64,000 nt of DNA from Asticcacaulis solisilvae (GTDB lineage: Bacteria > Pseudomonadota > Alphaproteobacteria > Caulobacterales > Caulobacteraceae). A model generated the notes under the pieces. That model did not search any database, was not told the origin of the DNA, and saw only the letters and a program-made list of their open reading frames with translations. Shown in pieces: positions 56,706 through 64,000 of the stretch. Every line of letters starts with the position of its first letter. The first letter of the stretch is position 1. A program made the translations under genes and the position numbers. The stretch covers positions 285,216 through 349,215 of the forward strand of contig NZ_JAGGMI010000004.1 of the NCBI RefSeq assembly GCF_017875235.1. The letters are read 5' to 3'.

Positions 56706-57473
56706 TTAGCGACGGCCGCCGAAGATCTGCAGCAGGCTGATGAACAGGTTGATGAAGTTCACATACAGCGACAGGGCGCCGATATAGGTCAGGGCCGCGC
56801 GGTGCTGCTGGCCGGCTTCACCGAACTCGTAGTACATCTGCTTCAGCGCTTGGGTCTGGTAGGCGATCAGAGCCGAGAAGACCAGGACGCCGATGGCCGA
56901 GATCGCCAGTTGCATCATGCCGCTCTTGAAGATGAAGGCGTTGCCGAGGCCGGCGATGATGATGCCGAGCACGGCCGCCATCAGGAAGCCCCGCATGCCC
57001 GACAGGTCACGCTTGGTCGTATAGCCGATCAGACTGACCACGCCGAAGGTGGCGGCGGTCACGAAAAAGATGTTGGCGATAGAAATGCCCGTGTAGAGCA
57101 GGAAGATCGACGACAGCGACACGCCCATGATGGCGACGAACACCCAGTAGAAGGTACCCGCGACCGCCGCATTCAGGCGGTTCATGAACATGCCCGAGAT
57201 GAAGCTCAGGCCCAGCGGCGCAAAGGCGAAGACCCAGCCAAGCATGGTATAGCCGCGGACGCGGCCGTCCGGCGTAACATTATAAAGCAGTTGCAGGATG
57301 GCCGGCGAATTAGCCACCGCCCATGCCATCAGACCCGTGACCACCAGGCCCAGCGCCATCTTTTGATAGATGCCGAGCAGGAAGTTGCGCATGCCAAGGT
57401 CGATGGCCGTGTCCTTGGTATTGGTTTTTACAGAGCCGCGGCCCTGTGCGATTTGACCGTCATAGTCAGCCAT
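56706..57473 (-). CDS. Bax inhibitor-1/YccA family membrane protein
   Basis: 255 aa with seven predicted membrane helices. Family landmarks: MGVSLSSIFLLYTGISIANI, TAATFGVVSLIGYTTKRDLS, and the end NFINLFISLLQIFGGRR with a paired pre-C-terminal DTQALK-like region (YQTQALKQMYYEFGEAGQQ). Relatives form calcium-leak channels or interact with the FtsH protease; the role here is not shown. ATG at 57473 (MADYDG) is the family start. Confidence 0.88.
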   Translation of the reverse strand: MADYDGQIAQGRGSVKTNTKDTAIDLGMRNFLLGIYQKMALGLVVTGLMAWAVANSPAILQLLYNVTPDGRVRGYTMLGWVFAFAPLGLSFISGMFMNRLNAAVAGTFYWVFVAIMGVSLSSIFLLYTGISIANIFFVTAATFGVVSLIGYTTKRDLSGMRGFLMAAVLGIIIAGLGNAFIFKSGMMQLAISAIGVLVFSALIAYQTQALKQMYYEFGEAGQQHRAALTYIGALSLYVNFINLFISLLQIFGGRR

Positions 57474-57627
57474 TGAGGTAATTCCCCGTATGAATCTTGT
57501 CCGGACAGGTTCCAGGCGACAAAGCCTTATAGTCCGTCTATGGGTCAATATGAGGGCGGCTTGGCGTGCTTACAAGAGTTTTCCACACACCGGCCGACTT
57601 AATTTCAATAAGCCAAGGGGTTAGCCC

Positions 57628-58461
57628 ATGACCATCGCGCGGTATCGCTCCACCCTGTTCATACCCTGCGGCAATGCGAAGGCCCTTGGCAAGGCTCCGG
57701 GACTGTCTTGCGATGCCCTGATCTTCGATCTCGAAGACGCTGTCGGCCCCGATGGATGGGCGAATGCCCTAGCCGGGCTTGTGGCCACGCTGGAGGCCGG
57801 CGGGTTTCAGGCCAGCCAGGTTCTGGTGCGGATCGATCCTCGCCACACGGCTGCGACGGTCGATGCGTTGAGCCACTGCATGCGCTCCGGCACGGTCTCG
57901 GGCATTGTCGTGCCCAAGGTCGAAACGCCCGAAGCGCTTCACGCCGTGCGCGATGCCTTGCCGCGTGGGACGGGCGTATGGGCGATGATTGAAACGCCGC
58001 TGGGCGTGGTCAATCTGGCCGCCATCGCTTCTGTCGTCGGATTGAAAGGCCTGATCGCCGGGCCCAACGACCTGCGCAAGGGCTTGCGCACTCGGCCGAT
58101 GGATAACCGGCAGGACATCATCATCGCCCTGTCACACATCGTGCTGCATGCCCGGGCGCATCGCCTGATCGCGCTCGATGGCGTATATAATCAGTATACG
58201 GATGAAATTGGTTTTGGCGCCGAGTGCGATCAGGGCCGAAGCCTGGGCTTTGACGGCAAGACCTTGATCCATCCCAGCCAGATCGCGGCCGCCAACCGGG
58301 CCTTTTTTTCGCCTTCTGACGCCGAGATCGCCTGGGCCCGGGCCGTGGTCGCGGCCTTTGCGGGTTCCGGCGACGGTGTGCTGTCGGTCAATGGCGAGAT
58401 GGTCGAACGCCTGCATCTAGAGCAGGCGCAGGGGATTTTGTCCGTTGCTGAACTGAAGTAA
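57628..58461 (+). CDS. HpcH/HpaI aldolase / CitE-like lyase
   Basis: 277 aa TIM-barrel lyase of the CitE/malyl-CoA group. Visible segments: RSTLFIPCGN at the start, DALIFDLEDAVGPDGWANAL with metal-ligand Glu/Asp, GIVVPKVETPEAL, and MIETPLGVVNLAAIASVVG. The substrate may be a (S)-citramalyl-, malyl- or beta-hydroxyacyl-CoA. A citE subunit alone without citDF argues for a stand-alone CoA-lyase. No partner genes nearby. Confidence 0.85.
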   Translation: MTIARYRSTLFIPCGNAKALGKAPGLSCDALIFDLEDAVGPDGWANALAGLVATLEAGGFQASQVLVRIDPRHTAATVDALSHCMRSGTVSGIVVPKVETPEALHAVRDALPRGTGVWAMIETPLGVVNLAAIASVVGLKGLIAGPNDLRKGLRTRPMDNRQDIIIALSHIVLHARAHRLIALDGVYNQYTDEIGFGAECDQGRSLGFDGKTLIHPSQIAAANRAFFSPSDAEIAWARAVVAAFAGSGDGVLSVNGEMVERLHLEQAQGILSVAELK

Positions 58462-58462
58462 G

Positions 58463-58620
58463 AGACCCCACCACCACATCTCACTCACTGCGTTCGCTCG
58501 TGCGGCCCCCCTCCCCATGCCTTCGGCACAGGGAGGAGAATAAGAGCGCTATTACTCCTCCCTGTCGCGCAGCGATGGGGAGGGGGACCGCGCCAGCTTG
58601 CTGGCGTGGTGGTGGGGCTT
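58463..58620. repeat. Family B long-hairpin element (B2)
   Basis: Arms CCCCACCACCAC (58465-58476) and GTGGTGGTGGGG (58606-58617). Interior CTCCCCATGCCTTCGGCACA and its partial complement near 58550-58590. Same interior as B3 (63451), so the two are close copies. Occupies the gap before zapE, on whose 3' side it lies. Confidence 0.8.
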
Positions 58621-58630
58621 CTTGCTTGAA

Positions 58631-59737
58631 TCAGCGCCGGTTGAGGTAGTCTTCGGAGCGCATTTCCTCGAGGCGCGACACCGTGCGCTCGAACTCGAAC
58701 GCGCCGTCGCCGGCCGGATAGAGCTTCGCTGGTTCGGCTTCGGCCAGGATGACCGTCTTCGCCGAGGCTTCGTACAGTGCATCGATCAGGGTCACGAAAC
58801 GGCGGGCTTCGTTACGGTTATGAGGCCCAAGCACCGGCACGTTCTCGATGAACACGGTCGTAAAGCGTTCGGCGATTTCGAGGTAGTCGGCCGGGCCGTT
58901 ATAGACGCCGCACAGTTCCGAGAAGGTCGCGCGCAACAAAGGCCCGGCGGCGCGCTTGAAAGTCAGCTTGCGCTCATTGACCGTGAGGACCGCTTCCATT
59001 TCGGTATTCAACTTGGTCATGTCGGTCCATAGGCCGTTGAACGCGGCAACCTGTTCCGGCGCGGTCGATGGGAAGAAATAGGTTTGGGCGCCGCGCAGGC
59101 GATCCATGCGGAAATCGCGCGGGCCGGCGACTTCGACCAGGGCGCAGCGCGCCTTGATCATGTCGATAAAGGGCACGAACAGATCGCGGTTGAGACCGTT
59201 CTTGTAAAGATCGTCCGGCGCGCGGTTCGACGTCGCCACCAGCACGACGCGGCGTTCGAACAGGGCCTGGAACAGCCTGCCAAGGATCATGGCATCGGCG
59301 ATATCGGTGACCTGGAGTTCGTCAAAGCACAAAAGGCGCGAGCGCTCGGCGATGACCTTGGCGACGGGAGCGACCGGATCGTCGCCCTTGTGCATGCCGA
59401 ACACCTGCTTACGCGTGGCGGCGTCGCTTTCGCGCCACTTGCGGATCAGGTGGTGGACTTCGGACATGAAGGCGTGGAAGTGGACGCGGCGCTTCTTGGG
59501 TTCGCGGGCAAAGCGGCAGAACAGGTCCATCATCATGGACTTGCCGCGGCCGGGCGGCCCCCACAGGTAGAGACCATAGACGCGCGGCCGAAGTCCAAAC
59601 AGGATACGCCACCAGGTATGGGTCTGGCAGATTTGCCGCTCCAGCTTGATCAACGCCTCGATCCCCGCCTTTTGAGCGGGGTCAGGGGTGATCTCACCTG
59701 ACTTGAGCAGGCGTTTATACTCGGTGCGGATACCCAT
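58631..59737 (-). CDS. zapE: Cell division ATPase ZapE (AFG1-like)
   Basis: 368 aa AAA+-like P-loop ATPase that associates with the Z-ring. Walker A GPPGRGKSMMMDLF near residue 70, Walker B LLCFDELQVTDIADAMIL, and sensor segment LVATSNRAPDDLYKNG. RFVTLIDALYE near the C-terminus. Followed downstream by repeat B2. No operon partner. Confidence 0.92.
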   Translation of the reverse strand: MGIRTEYKRLLKSGEITPDPAQKAGIEALIKLERQICQTHTWWRILFGLRPRVYGLYLWGPPGRGKSMMMDLFCRFAREPKKRRVHFHAFMSEVHHLIRKWRESDAATRKQVFGMHKGDDPVAPVAKVIAERSRLLCFDELQVTDIADAMILGRLFQALFERRVVLVATSNRAPDDLYKNGLNRDLFVPFIDMIKARCALVEVAGPRDFRMDRLRGAQTYFFPSTAPEQVAAFNGLWTDMTKLNTEMEAVLTVNERKLTFKRAAGPLLRATFSELCGVYNGPADYLEIAERFTTVFIENVPVLGPHNRNEARRFVTLIDALYEASAKTVILAEAEPAKLYPAGDGAFEFERTVSRLEEMRSEDYLNRR

Positions 59738-59887
59738 GTGTCTCTGACGTTACGCGTGGCCGTTTGCGGCCTTCGCCCCACCTAAGGATTTACATGGCAA
59801 GCGTTCTAGCGGATTTATCGAAAGATCGCGTTAAAAAATGCTGCGGGTGCGTGATTGTGAACGGGCGTGTGGGATTTCGGCCATAAG

Positions 59888-60727
59888 TTAACCGAGCAGG
59901 CGTTTGCTGATCTGCTTGGCGACCTGAACACCGTGCGCGGCGGACGTGGTCACACACGGATGCCAGAAGTCCGTTACCTCGCCGCAGGCAAAGACGCCCG
60001 GCACGCGCGTTTCGCCAAAGCGGTCGACTGTGACATAGCCATCCCCACCCCGGATATCGAGGCCCGCCGGCACCACCGCTTCAAAGCCATATTGCACACC
60101 GAAGGCGTCGAAGCCTTGGCCATTGACCGTCATGTCGTCCTGGCGCGCATCATAAGGCCCAATCACCACCGGCACATCGCGAACGCGATCCTGCAGCAGC
60201 TTTTGTGCGCGCGGTTCACCGCGCGAAAAGACCGTCACCTGCCCGCCGCGATCCTGGACGAACTTCGCCTGGTCGAACGCGTTGTCGCCCCCGCCGAGGA
60301 TCGCGACCTGACGGCCGGCGACATCCAGCGCTTCCATCGGTTCGCCCGGCCCGATGGCGAGATTGACCGACGGCGTAAACCCGCCGGTGCGCGGGGTTGA
60401 TCCGGTCGCGACCACGACAAAGCGTGCCGACAAGACTTCCTGCGGCGTCGTCACGGCAAAGCCTTCGGCCACGGACAAGACGGGTGCGTTGATCCGAAGC
60501 TTAGCGCCCACATCGGCGGCATGCCGCGCCAGCGATGCCGCCACCTGCTGGCCGGTCTTGCCTTGAACACCCGGAATCCACAGGTTCTCATAGGGCGAGC
60601 GCGTCTGAAGCCCGCCGGCAATGCCTGAGGCCTCAAGCAACAGGGCCTCGACACCCAACTGCTTCAGCCAGATGGCGCAACTGAGCCCCGCAGGCCCGGC
60701 GCCGATGATGATCACGTCGTATTGCAT
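59888..60727 (-). CDS. NAD(P)/FAD-dependent oxidoreductase, TrxB-like without CxxC
   Basis: 279 aa. FAD-binding VIIIGAGPAGLSCAIWLK at the N-terminus, NAD(P)-binding VAILGGGDNAFDQAKFV in the middle, and ATGSTPR plus GVFACGEVTDFWHPCV at conserved places. The redox CxxC of thioredoxin reductase is absent: the second Gly-rich motif runs on without it. It resembles ferredoxin/flavodoxin-NADP reductases of the TrxB fold or orphan members. ATG at 60727 has AAGG upstream. Confidence 0.82.
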   Translation of the reverse strand: MQYDVIIIGAGPAGLSCAIWLKQLGVEALLLEASGIAGGLQTRSPYENLWIPGVQGKTGQQVAASLARHAADVGAKLRINAPVLSVAEGFAVTTPQEVLSARFVVVATGSTPRTGGFTPSVNLAIGPGEPMEALDVAGRQVAILGGGDNAFDQAKFVQDRGGQVTVFSRGEPRAQKLLQDRVRDVPVVIGPYDARQDDMTVNGQGFDAFGVQYGFEAVVPAGLDIRGGDGYVTVDRFGETRVPGVFACGEVTDFWHPCVTTSAAHGVQVAKQISKRLLG

Positions 60728-60893
60728 CACGGCCTTATGCTCTCATAACGGATAAATCGCCACAATGACTGCGATTTCTGACGGAGGACGTGAAGATATT
60801 AGATTGAGTAAGAGGATGTTAACCCCTTGCTAATTCGAAAATCATATAACGCAGTTACGGACGCGTTCCTGCCCGATAATAGTGAGGACACCT

Positions 60894-61304
60894 GTGAAGC
60901 TTTTGTGCGTGGAAGACAACGCCATTCAGCGCCGCATGATCGACCTGATGCTCGCGGCAAGCGGCATAGACGTCGATTTCGCCGCCTCCGGTCCGGAGGC
61001 GCTGGAAGCCTACCAGACCACCGAATACGATGCCGTCCTGATGGACGTCGAAATGCCGGAAATGTCGGGGCTTCAGACCGCACGCGAAATCCGCCAGATG
61101 GAAGGCGGCTTCCACCTCGGCTATACACCAATCCTTTTCCTGGGCGGCGAAACCGATATCGCGGTTGACGACGCCTTCGACGCCGGCGGCGATGGCCACC
61201 TGATGAAGCCGTTCACATCAGATGCCCTGTTCGGCGCGCTCGATCAGGTGATGAAGACCGCCAATGGTCAGGGCCTTCAGGGCGTGTTGCGCGCGGCGCG
61301 ATAA
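60894..61304 (+). CDS. Single-domain response regulator
   Basis: About 136 aa, receiver only. Acidic pair CVEDN at the start, phospho-acceptor Asp in YDAVLMDVEMPEMSG, Thr/Ser region FLGGET, and Lys in LMKPFT. GTG at 60894 is chosen because GAGGA at 60884-60888 precedes it. With no output domain it may serve as a shuttle in a phosphorelay, for example from the hybrid phytochrome kinase, though it is not encoded near it. Confidence 0.88.
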   Translation: MKLLCVEDNAIQRRMIDLMLAASGIDVDFAASGPEALEAYQTTEYDAVLMDVEMPEMSGLQTAREIRQMEGGFHLGYTPILFLGGETDIAVDDAFDAGGDGHLMKPFTSDALFGALDQVMKTANGQGLQGVLRAAR

Positions 61305-61433
61305 GCGCCAAAGTGCCTGAAAATCACGCCTAATCTACCCGTTTAGTCGTTTTGACTTGTAAATCCGGGTAAAAAACGCCATTTGCCGCGGACACGGCGT
61401 TGTCGCCGTATCTATCAGTCCTGGAGCAATACT

Positions 61434-62462
61434 ATGGGTTATCGGGTCGCCGTTGTTGGCGCCACCGGCGCCGTGGGTCGTGAAATGATGACGATCCTCG
61501 AAGAAGTGAAGTTTCCGATCTCGGAGATCTACGCGGTCGCTTCGCGTAAATCGATGGGCATCGAGATTTCCTTCGGCACAAAAACCCTGAAGTGCCAGGA
61601 CATTGAACAGTTCGATTTCTCCAAGGTCGATATCGTGCTGATGAGCGCCGGCGGCGACGTCTCCAAGGCGTGGTCGGAGAAGATCGGCGCTTTGGGCCCC
61701 ATCGTCATCGACAATTCGTCGGCATGGCGCATGCACCCGGAAGTCCCGCTGATCGTGCCGGAAGTCAATCCGGACGCCGTCTGGGACGCCAAGAAGAAGA
61801 ACATCATCGCCAATCCGAACTGTTCGACCATCCAGATGGTCACGGTGCTCAAGCCGCTGCACGACGCCGCCCAGATCAAGCGCGTGGTTGTGTCGACCTA
61901 TCAGTCGGTCGCCGGCGCCGGCAAGGCGGGCATGGACGAGCTGTGGGACCAGACCAAGGCCATCTACGGCATGGGCGATAAGGAACCCAAGAAGTTCACC
62001 AAGCAGATCGCTTTCAACGTCATTCCGCACATCGACGTCTTCATGGAAGACGGCTACACCAAGGAAGAGTGGAAGATGATCGTGGAAACACACAAGATCC
62101 TCGACCCGACGATCGACGTCGTGCCGACCTGCGTGCGCGTGCCGGTCTTCGTCGGCCACTCGGAATCGATCAATATCGAGTTCGAAAGCCCGATGGACGA
62201 ACATCTGGCCCGCGAAATCCTGCGCGAGGCTCCGGGCGTCGCCGTCGTCGATAAGCGCGAGAACGGCGGCTATATCAGCCCGATCGAATGCGTCGGCGAA
62301 TTCGACACCTTCGTATCACGCATCCGTAACGACACCACCGTGCCGCACGGCATCTCACTCTGGTGCGTTTCGGACAACCTGCGAAAGGGCGCGGCGCTCA
62401 ATGCCGTGCAGATCGCACAGCTCCTCGACGAACGCGGTGTCATCGCTGCGGTCGCCGCCTAA
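61434..62462 (+). CDS. asd: Aspartate-semialdehyde dehydrogenase
   Basis: Second step of the aspartate family pathway (lysine, threonine, methionine, diaminopimelate). 342 aa. Dinucleotide motif VAVVGATGAVGREMM, catalytic Cys in IANPNCSTIQM, His-containing substrate segment further on. GGAG precedes the ATG; an in-frame codon at 61383 is not needed. Own terminator, monocistronic. Confidence 0.95.
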   Translation: MGYRVAVVGATGAVGREMMTILEEVKFPISEIYAVASRKSMGIEISFGTKTLKCQDIEQFDFSKVDIVLMSAGGDVSKAWSEKIGALGPIVIDNSSAWRMHPEVPLIVPEVNPDAVWDAKKKNIIANPNCSTIQMVTVLKPLHDAAQIKRVVVSTYQSVAGAGKAGMDELWDQTKAIYGMGDKEPKKFTKQIAFNVIPHIDVFMEDGYTKEEWKMIVETHKILDPTIDVVPTCVRVPVFVGHSESINIEFESPMDEHLAREILREAPGVAVVDKRENGGYISPIECVGEFDTFVSRIRNDTTVPHGISLWCVSDNLRKGAALNAVQIAQLLDERGVIAAVAA

Positions 62463-62485
62463 AACGGCCACCAGATCAGACCATT

Positions 62486-62520
62486 AAAGGCTGGCGGACC
62501 GTGGTCCGCCAGCCTTTTTC
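62486..62520 (+). terminator. Intrinsic terminator of asd
   Basis: Perfect 15-base arms AAAGGCTGGCGGACC (62486-62500) and its complement (62503-62517), then TTTTTC; 23 nt after the asd stop. Confidence 0.9.
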
Positions 62521-62533
62521 TTTTGGATTTTCC

Positions 62534-63445
62534 ATGTCTTCCCAGACTTCCGGCGCAACGTCGCCGCTGTCCTCGCCGATCACCCTGGCTGTTCTCTGTT
62601 ACGCCATCTGGGGGTTCGCACCGCTCTTCTACATCCCGATCCATGGCTTCGGCGCCGGATCGCTGGAAATCATCGCGCATCGTTCGGTCTGGGCGCTGCT
62701 GTGGGCGGCGGGCCTGGTCATCGGCACGAAACAGCTGCCGGAAATCCTGGCGATCGTGCGTCAGCCGAAGCTGTTGTTCTGGCTTCTGGTCTCGGGCCTG
62801 ATGGTCGGGATCAACTGGGGCATCTTCGTCTGGGCGGTCACAAATGGCCACACGATCGAGTCGTCGCTGGGCTACTATCTCAACCCGCTGCTCAACATGG
62901 CCGTCGGCGCCCTGTTCTTCAAGGAAAGACTGGACGGCTGGGGCAAGACCGCGATCGGCGCGGCCGTCGTCGGCGTGCTGGTTCAGGCCCTCGCGCTTGG
63001 CCATATCCCTTACGTCGCGCTCAGCCTGGCCGTCAGCTTCGCCGCCTATGGCGTCATCCGCAAACAGTTGCCGGTCAATGCCTTGCCGGGTCTGGCGGTC
63101 GAATGCGTCTTCCTGTTCATCCCGGGTCTGATCTACCTGATCTGGCTGCAAGGTTCAGGCGGAGGTCACCTGTTCACCGCACCGACCAACTTTATCTGGT
63201 TCATTCTGACCGGGCCGATAACCGTGCTGCCTCTGACCCTTTTCAGCTTCGTGGCGCGCCGGCTGCCGCTATCGACCATGGGCTTTATCCAGTTCATTGC
63301 GCCGACCATCTCGTTTTCCATCGGTCTGGCACAAGGCGAGCCCTTCACCTGGCTGCGCGGCGTGTCGTTTCTGTTTATCTGGGGCGGTGCCGCGGTGTTT
63401 GCCTTTGGGGCGTGGAGACGGTTGCGGGCGGTGAAGGTGGCTTAA
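62534..63445 (+). CDS. rarD: EamA-family transporter RarD
   Basis: 303 aa, ten predicted membrane helices, drug/metabolite transporter superfamily. RarD-specific text: YAIWGFAPLFYIPIHGFGAG, EIIAHRSVWALLW, NWGIFVWAVTNGHTIESSLG, YYLNPLLNMAVGALFFKERL. Substrate unknown. The ATG at 62534 follows the asd terminator by about 15 nt; an in-frame reading from 62363 overlaps asd and is rejected. Confidence 0.9.
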   Translation: MSSQTSGATSPLSSPITLAVLCYAIWGFAPLFYIPIHGFGAGSLEIIAHRSVWALLWAAGLVIGTKQLPEILAIVRQPKLLFWLLVSGLMVGINWGIFVWAVTNGHTIESSLGYYLNPLLNMAVGALFFKERLDGWGKTAIGAAVVGVLVQALALGHIPYVALSLAVSFAAYGVIRKQLPVNALPGLAVECVFLFIPGLIYLIWLQGSGGGHLFTAPTNFIWFILTGPITVLPLTLFSFVARRLPLSTMGFIQFIAPTISFSIGLAQGEPFTWLRGVSFLFIWGGAAVFAFGAWRRLRAVKVA

Positions 63446-63450
63446 GCAAG

Positions 63451-63557
63451 AGGCCCCACCACCATTTGCTGCGCAAATGGTCCCCCTCCCCATGCCTTCG
63501 GCACAGGGAGGAGATACAGAGCACAATCACTCCTCCCTGTCGCGTAGCGATGGGGAG
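63451..63557. repeat. Family B element (B3), truncated by the IS110 insertion
   Basis: Matches B2 from GCCCCACCACCA through the interior CTCCCTGTCGCG-AGCGATGGGGAG, then breaks off after 63557 where B2 continues GGGGACC. The sequence beyond belongs to the transposase element. Confidence 0.8.
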
Positions 63558-64000
63558 CGACTATCTGAGGTGTCAAGCTGTAGTTTGGAGCGTTTCGCGT
63601 ATATCGCGAGCTTTAGCATTGAGCCTGACGATGAGTTTATGGGCGAGTGCGATGCGGATCTGCATCTTGGCTTTTCCCTTTAGGGCTAGCCTGTCGTGGA
63701 AGGCTTTGAAGTCGGGTTCGTATTTGGCGAGGTGCCCGGCGATGATAAACAGGACGGTGCGGATGCTTGCCCTTCCGCCACGTATGGCGCGTTTGCCCTG
63801 TCGTTTTCCGCTGTCATCGGCCAAGGGCGCGACACCGACCAGCTTGGAGATGGCCCGGTTTGAGAGCTGGCCGATCTCTGGCAGGTATGCCATGAGGACA
63901 GCGATGGTGCGGTCGGCGACGCCCTTATAGCGGCTGAAGCTTTCGGCCATGGCCTGCCACAGGGGATCGTCATCGATCATCGAAGCGATCTCGGCCGACA
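63558..64000 (-). mobile_element. IS110-family insertion sequence, 3' end only
   Basis: The junction with repeat B3 defines the end at 63557/63558. Only about 15 bp of non-coding DNA separates the edge from the transposase stop codon. The rest of the element runs off the window. Confidence 0.75.
63573..64000 (-). CDS. IS110-family transposase, C-terminal part
   Basis: About 140 C-terminal residues; the frame is open to the window edge (SAEIASMIDDDP and beyond). This half carries the Transposase_20 (IS116/IS110/IS902) region: ISKLVGVAPLADDSGKRQGK, then RGGRASIRTVLFIIAGHLAK with the conserved Ser of the catalytic region, ending in a basic helix. The DEDD catalytic domain at the N-terminus lies outside the window. 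IS110 elements use a bridge RNA encoded next to the transposase; that portion is not visible here. Confidence 0.9.
   Translation of the reverse strand, partial: SAEIASMIDDDPLWQAMAESFSRYKGVADRTIAVLMAYLPEIGQLSNRAISKLVGVAPLADDSGKRQGKRAIRGGRASIRTVLFIIAGHLAKYEPDFKAFHDRLALKGKAKMQIRIALAHKLIVRLNAKARDIRETLQTTA

Overview
The window is high-GC chromosomal DNA of an alphaproteobacterium. It most likely belongs to the Caulobacterales, for example an Asticcacaulis- or Caulobacter-like organism. This rests on gene content: a ChvI/ChvG two-component pair followed by a short HPr kinase, a mannose-type EIIA and HPr; a membrane-anchored CycM-type cytochrome c; a ccmABCDG cluster; DUF2794; ExoD; and a bacteriophytochrome with its heme oxygenase. 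The genus is an inference, not something the sequence proves.

Layout. 0-6.4 kb: a divalent-metal RND efflux operon on the minus strand (His-rich periplasmic protein, then CzcC-, CzcB- and CzcA-like proteins). 6.5-15.4 kb: an accessory carbohydrate/sugar-acid region with a LacI regulator and a GntR/FCD regulator on the plus strand. On the minus strand lie a DUF2243 membrane protein, two paralogous short-chain dehydrogenases around a zinc dehydrogenase, a beta-propeller lactonase coupled to a 23-codon leader ORF, and an HcaT-like MFS permease. 16-19.4 kb: a coupled three-gene plus-strand unit of unknown function (small helical protein, 745-aa probable alpha-toroid enzyme, alpha/beta hydrolase). 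19.7-20.4 kb: an ECF sigma-factor remnant and tRNA-Arg(CCG). 20.4-27.5 kb: an uncharacterised 573-aa protein diverging from chvI-chvG-hprK-EIIA-ptsH, a proline-rich exported protein and CsbD. 27.6-31 kb: heme oxygenase and a hybrid bacteriophytochrome kinase. 31-42 kb: mostly housekeeping and metabolic genes (DUF3857/transglutaminase protein, isochorismatase-fold protein with a lost catalytic cysteine, GloA, zinc-finger protein, MHS permease, PolA, small DUFs, GST). 42-51 kb: aconitase, cytochrome c maturation, ExoD, SlyX, PheA, CycM. 51-63.4 kb: NlpC/P60 peptidase, M17 aminopeptidase, TPR protein, NrdB, Bax-inhibitor-like protein, HpcH/HpaI lyase, ZapE, flavoprotein, single-domain response regulator, Asd, RarD. 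The right edge carries the 3' end of an IS110-family element.

The most striking content is not coding. Two dispersed families of structured intergenic elements run through the window. Family A is a one- or two-hairpin element with a conserved loop (GTG...GCGG) between stems that differ from copy to copy but keep pairing. It often begins exactly on the stop codon of a gene. Family B is a 100-185 bp long-hairpin element; one copy splits ccmA from ccmB and another is interrupted by the IS110 element. A third pattern is a pair of CATGT-N4-ACATG palindromes near the two ends of the sugar-acid region, which may be operators for its GntR-type regulator.
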